A DNA stretch of 44,769 nucleotides from Caenibacillus caldisaponilyticus. GTDB lineage: Bacteria; Bacillota; Bacilli; Bacillales; Sporolactobacillaceae. Shown piece by piece: positions 43,206 to 44,769 of the stretch (position 1 is the first letter of the stretch; each line of letters opens with the position of its first letter). Where the stretch lies: positions 1-44,769 of the forward strand of contig NZ_BDDQ01000046.1 in the NCBI RefSeq assembly GCF_002003465.1, read 5' to 3'. The notes beneath the pieces were generated by a model. The model searched no databases. It was not told the DNA's origin and saw only the letters and a program-made list of their open reading frames with translations. A program made the translations under genes and the position numbers.

Positions 43206-44306
43206 ATGGGTTTGACGGCAGGAATCGTAGGTTTGCCGAACGTTGGGAAATCGACGTTGTTTAACGCGATCACGCAGGCTGGAGCTGAATCCGCCAACTA
43301 TCCGTTTTGCACGATCGATCCCAATGTCGGCATCGTCAACGTACCGGATGAGCGGCTGCAAGTGTTAACCGACATGTTTCAACCGAAACAGACGATTGCG
43401 ACGACGTTCGAATTCACTGACATCGCCGGCCTCGTCAAGGGAGCGAGCAAAGGCGAAGGCTTGGGCAACCAGTTTCTTTCCCACATCCGCCAAGTCGATG
43501 CGATTTGCCACGTCGTCCGCTGTTTTGAAGATAAAAATATCACCCATGTCGCGGGGAAAGTCGATCCAATCGACGACATTGAAACGATCAACTTGGAATT
43601 GATTCTTGCCGATTTGGAAACGGTCAACAAGCGGATCGGCCGGGTCGAAAAAATCGCGAAGCAAAAAAACAAAGAAGCGATGACGGAATTGGCTGCCTTG
43701 GAAAAACTGAAAGCCGCCTTTGAAAACGGGCAACCGGCGCGCGGCGTCGACCTGACCGATGAAGAAAAAGCGAGCATTAAACCGCTCAACCTGCTGACGA
43801 TCAAACCGATGCTGTACGTCGCCAACGTTTCGGAAGACGACATCGCCAGCGGCGAAGACAACGGTTTTGTCGAGCAGGTCAAAGCATATGCCGAAAAAGA
43901 AGGGGCGGAAGTCGTCGTCATTTCCGCGAAAATCGAAGCGGAACTTGCCGAGCTTGAGGGCGATGAAAAGGAAAGCTTTCTTAAAGAGCTCGGCATCGAA
44001 CGGTCGGGGCTGGATCAATTGATCGAGAAAAGTTATAAGTTGCTCGGGCTCGCCACCTTTTTCACCGCCGGAGAAAAAGAAGTGCGGGCATGGACCTTTA
44101 AGCGCGGCATGAAAGCCCCGCAAGCGGCGGGCATCATTCACAGCGATTTCGAGCGCGGGTTTATCCGCGCCGAAGTGGTGTCTTATGACGATCTCGTCGC
44201 GGCCGGTTCGATGGCGAAGGCAAAGGAAATGGGGAAACTGCGCCTCGAAGGCAAAGACTATCTCGTTCAAGACGGGGATATTGTGCATTTCCGGTTTAAT
44301 GTATAA
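43206..44306 (+). CDS. ychF: Redox-regulated ATPase YchF (OLA1 family)
   Basis: YchF is an Obg-family P-loop protein that prefers ATP over GTP and associates with ribosomes. The 366-residue protein has G1 GLPNVGKSTLFNAI, G3 DIAGLVKGASKGEGLGNQFL, the degenerate G4 (YVANVSED) behind its ATP preference, a coiled-coil insertion (about 130-200) and a C-terminal TGS domain (FFTAGEKEVRAWTFKRGMKA to HFRFNV). ATG after GGGAGG. In B. subtilis (yyaF) it is followed by rpsF-ssb-rpsR; here an IS edge lies 80 bp past its stop. Confidence 0.98.
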   Translation: MGLTAGIVGLPNVGKSTLFNAITQAGAESANYPFCTIDPNVGIVNVPDERLQVLTDMFQPKQTIATTFEFTDIAGLVKGASKGEGLGNQFLSHIRQVDAICHVVRCFEDKNITHVAGKVDPIDDIETINLELILADLETVNKRIGRVEKIAKQKNKEAMTELAALEKLKAAFENGQPARGVDLTDEEKASIKPLNLLTIKPMLYVANVSEDDIASGEDNGFVEQVKAYAEKEGAEVVVISAKIEAELAELEGDEKESFLKELGIERSGLDQLIEKSYKLLGLATFFTAGEKEVRAWTFKRGMKAPQAAGIIHSDFERGFIRAEVVSYDDLVAAGSMAKAKEMGKLRLEGKDYLVQDGDIVHFRFNV

Positions 44307-44385
44307 AAGAAAACCGAGGACGGGCAGCGGGTGAAGAAGCGTCGGCGTCCGTCATGGCTTTTCCCGGTTGATCAAAGGGCACCGG

Positions 44386-44769
44386 CTGTCAAGCGTCAGT
44401 GAAAATGTCATACTAACGCGTCAGTGAATATGTCACTGATATATTTACTTTGACCTCAGTTCATTCAAGCCGGTTTCAGTTCCTTTGAATTCGTGGGCCT
44501 ATATTTGCGCCAAGGATGATCAGGTCCTGGCTTGTACGATTTCTTTTCTGAGCTCTCCTTTTTCTTTTCAGGAGTTTTTGCCGCTTTGTTCCGGGTTGCT
44601 TCCATCAAGGGGTAGGGCTTACCTTTGTACCAGACAAACAGTCTGCCATCCAGCGTTTTTCGGACTTCCACCGGCGTTTTGGCCGGAATGGTTGGACTGG
44701 AATTTGGGACGTCGAGGATGTACGTTTTTCCTCGGTAGGAGATGGTTTCTCCAGGTCCGACGATCCGTT
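44386..44769 (-). mobile_element. 3' end of an insertion sequence (right copy, truncated by window edge)
   Basis: This is the inverted, exact-length counterpart of 4-387, with its edge at 44386 (TGTCAAGCGTCAGTGAAAAT starts at 44387). The two direct 18-bp repeats recur at 44393-44410 and 44418-44435. Flanking sequence differs from the left copy, so the two are separate insertions of the same element, each with its 3' end pointing into the window. Confidence 0.85.
44465..44769 (-). CDS. Transposase, C-terminal fragment (ISNCY/IS1202-like)
   Basis: The same amino-acid sequence as the fragment at 3-308 on the opposite strand, ending in DHPWRKYRPTNSKELKPA. The N-terminal and catalytic parts lie beyond the window. 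Identity of the two copies indicates recent transposition or gene conversion. Confidence 0.7.
   Translation of the reverse strand, partial: RIVGPGETISYRGKTYILDVPNSSPTIPAKTPVEVRKTLDGRLFVWYKGKPYPLMEATRNKAAKTPEKKKESSEKKSYKPGPDHPWRKYRPTNSKELKPA

Overview
The window is the chromosomal replication-origin region of a spore-forming member of the Bacillales (Firmicutes). The evidence is the gene order dnaA-dnaN-yaaA-recF-remB-gyrB-gyrA on one side of the origin and rpmH-rnpA-yidD-yidC-jag-mnmE-mnmG-rsmG-noc-parA-parB on the other. Firmicute regulation (two T-box leaders, parS sites, DnaA-box clusters) and sporulation-linked genes (yidC/spoIIIJ type, noc, parA/parB, yyaC) agree with this. The moderate-to-high GC for a bacillus and the many GTG/TTG starts suggest a relative of the thermophilic Bacillaceae, but I cannot name a species from the sequence.

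Layout. 1-387 and 44386-44769 are the same 384-bp insertion-sequence end (transposase C-terminus plus terminal repeats) in inverted orientation, so the window is bounded by two IS copies. The left arm (422-27718, mostly minus strand) reads outward from the origin: dnaA, dnaN, yaaA, recF, remB, gyrB, gyrA, an HD-GYP-like gene, guaB, dacA, pdxS, pdxT, T-box/serS, tRNA-Ser, csp, a lipoprotein gene, tRNA-Arg, a frameshifted small gene, a BI-1 family gene, a uracil permease, an amino-acid permease and tadA. Plus-strand exceptions are yaaC (frameshifted) and the deoxynucleoside kinase pair dgk-dck. The right arm (28418-44306, mostly plus strand) runs rpmH to parB, then a DUF554 membrane protein, yyaC (minus), an orphan LuxR-type response regulator, T-box/glycyl-tRNA synthetase, a DUF951 protein and ychF.

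Origin. A bipartite oriC flanks dnaA. One DnaA-box cluster lies between dnaA and rpmH (about 27747-28082). The second lies between dnaA and dnaN (26244-26356) and is followed by a GC clamp and five DnaA-trio codons (26225-26239), the expected unwinding site. A third, compact DnaA-box cluster lies upstream of mnmE (30968-31099). Two parS sites lie beside and inside the noc/parAB genes.

As a system, the genes cover initiation, clamp loading/repair and supercoiling (dnaA, dnaN, recF, gyrBA), origin segregation and nucleoid occlusion (parA, parB, noc), ribosome, tRNA and membrane-protein biogenesis (rpmH, rnpA, yidC, mnmEG, rsmG, serS, glyS, tadA) and nucleotide/vitamin B6 metabolism (guaB, dgk, dck, uracil uptake, pdxST). 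I found no defence island, CRISPR array, prophage or secondary-metabolite cluster. The unusual points are local: the IS pair bracketing the origin, the extra DnaA-box cluster, a palindrome inside the csp promoter, two homopolymer frameshifts, a substituted HD motif and an alanine at the GyrA quinolone-contact position.
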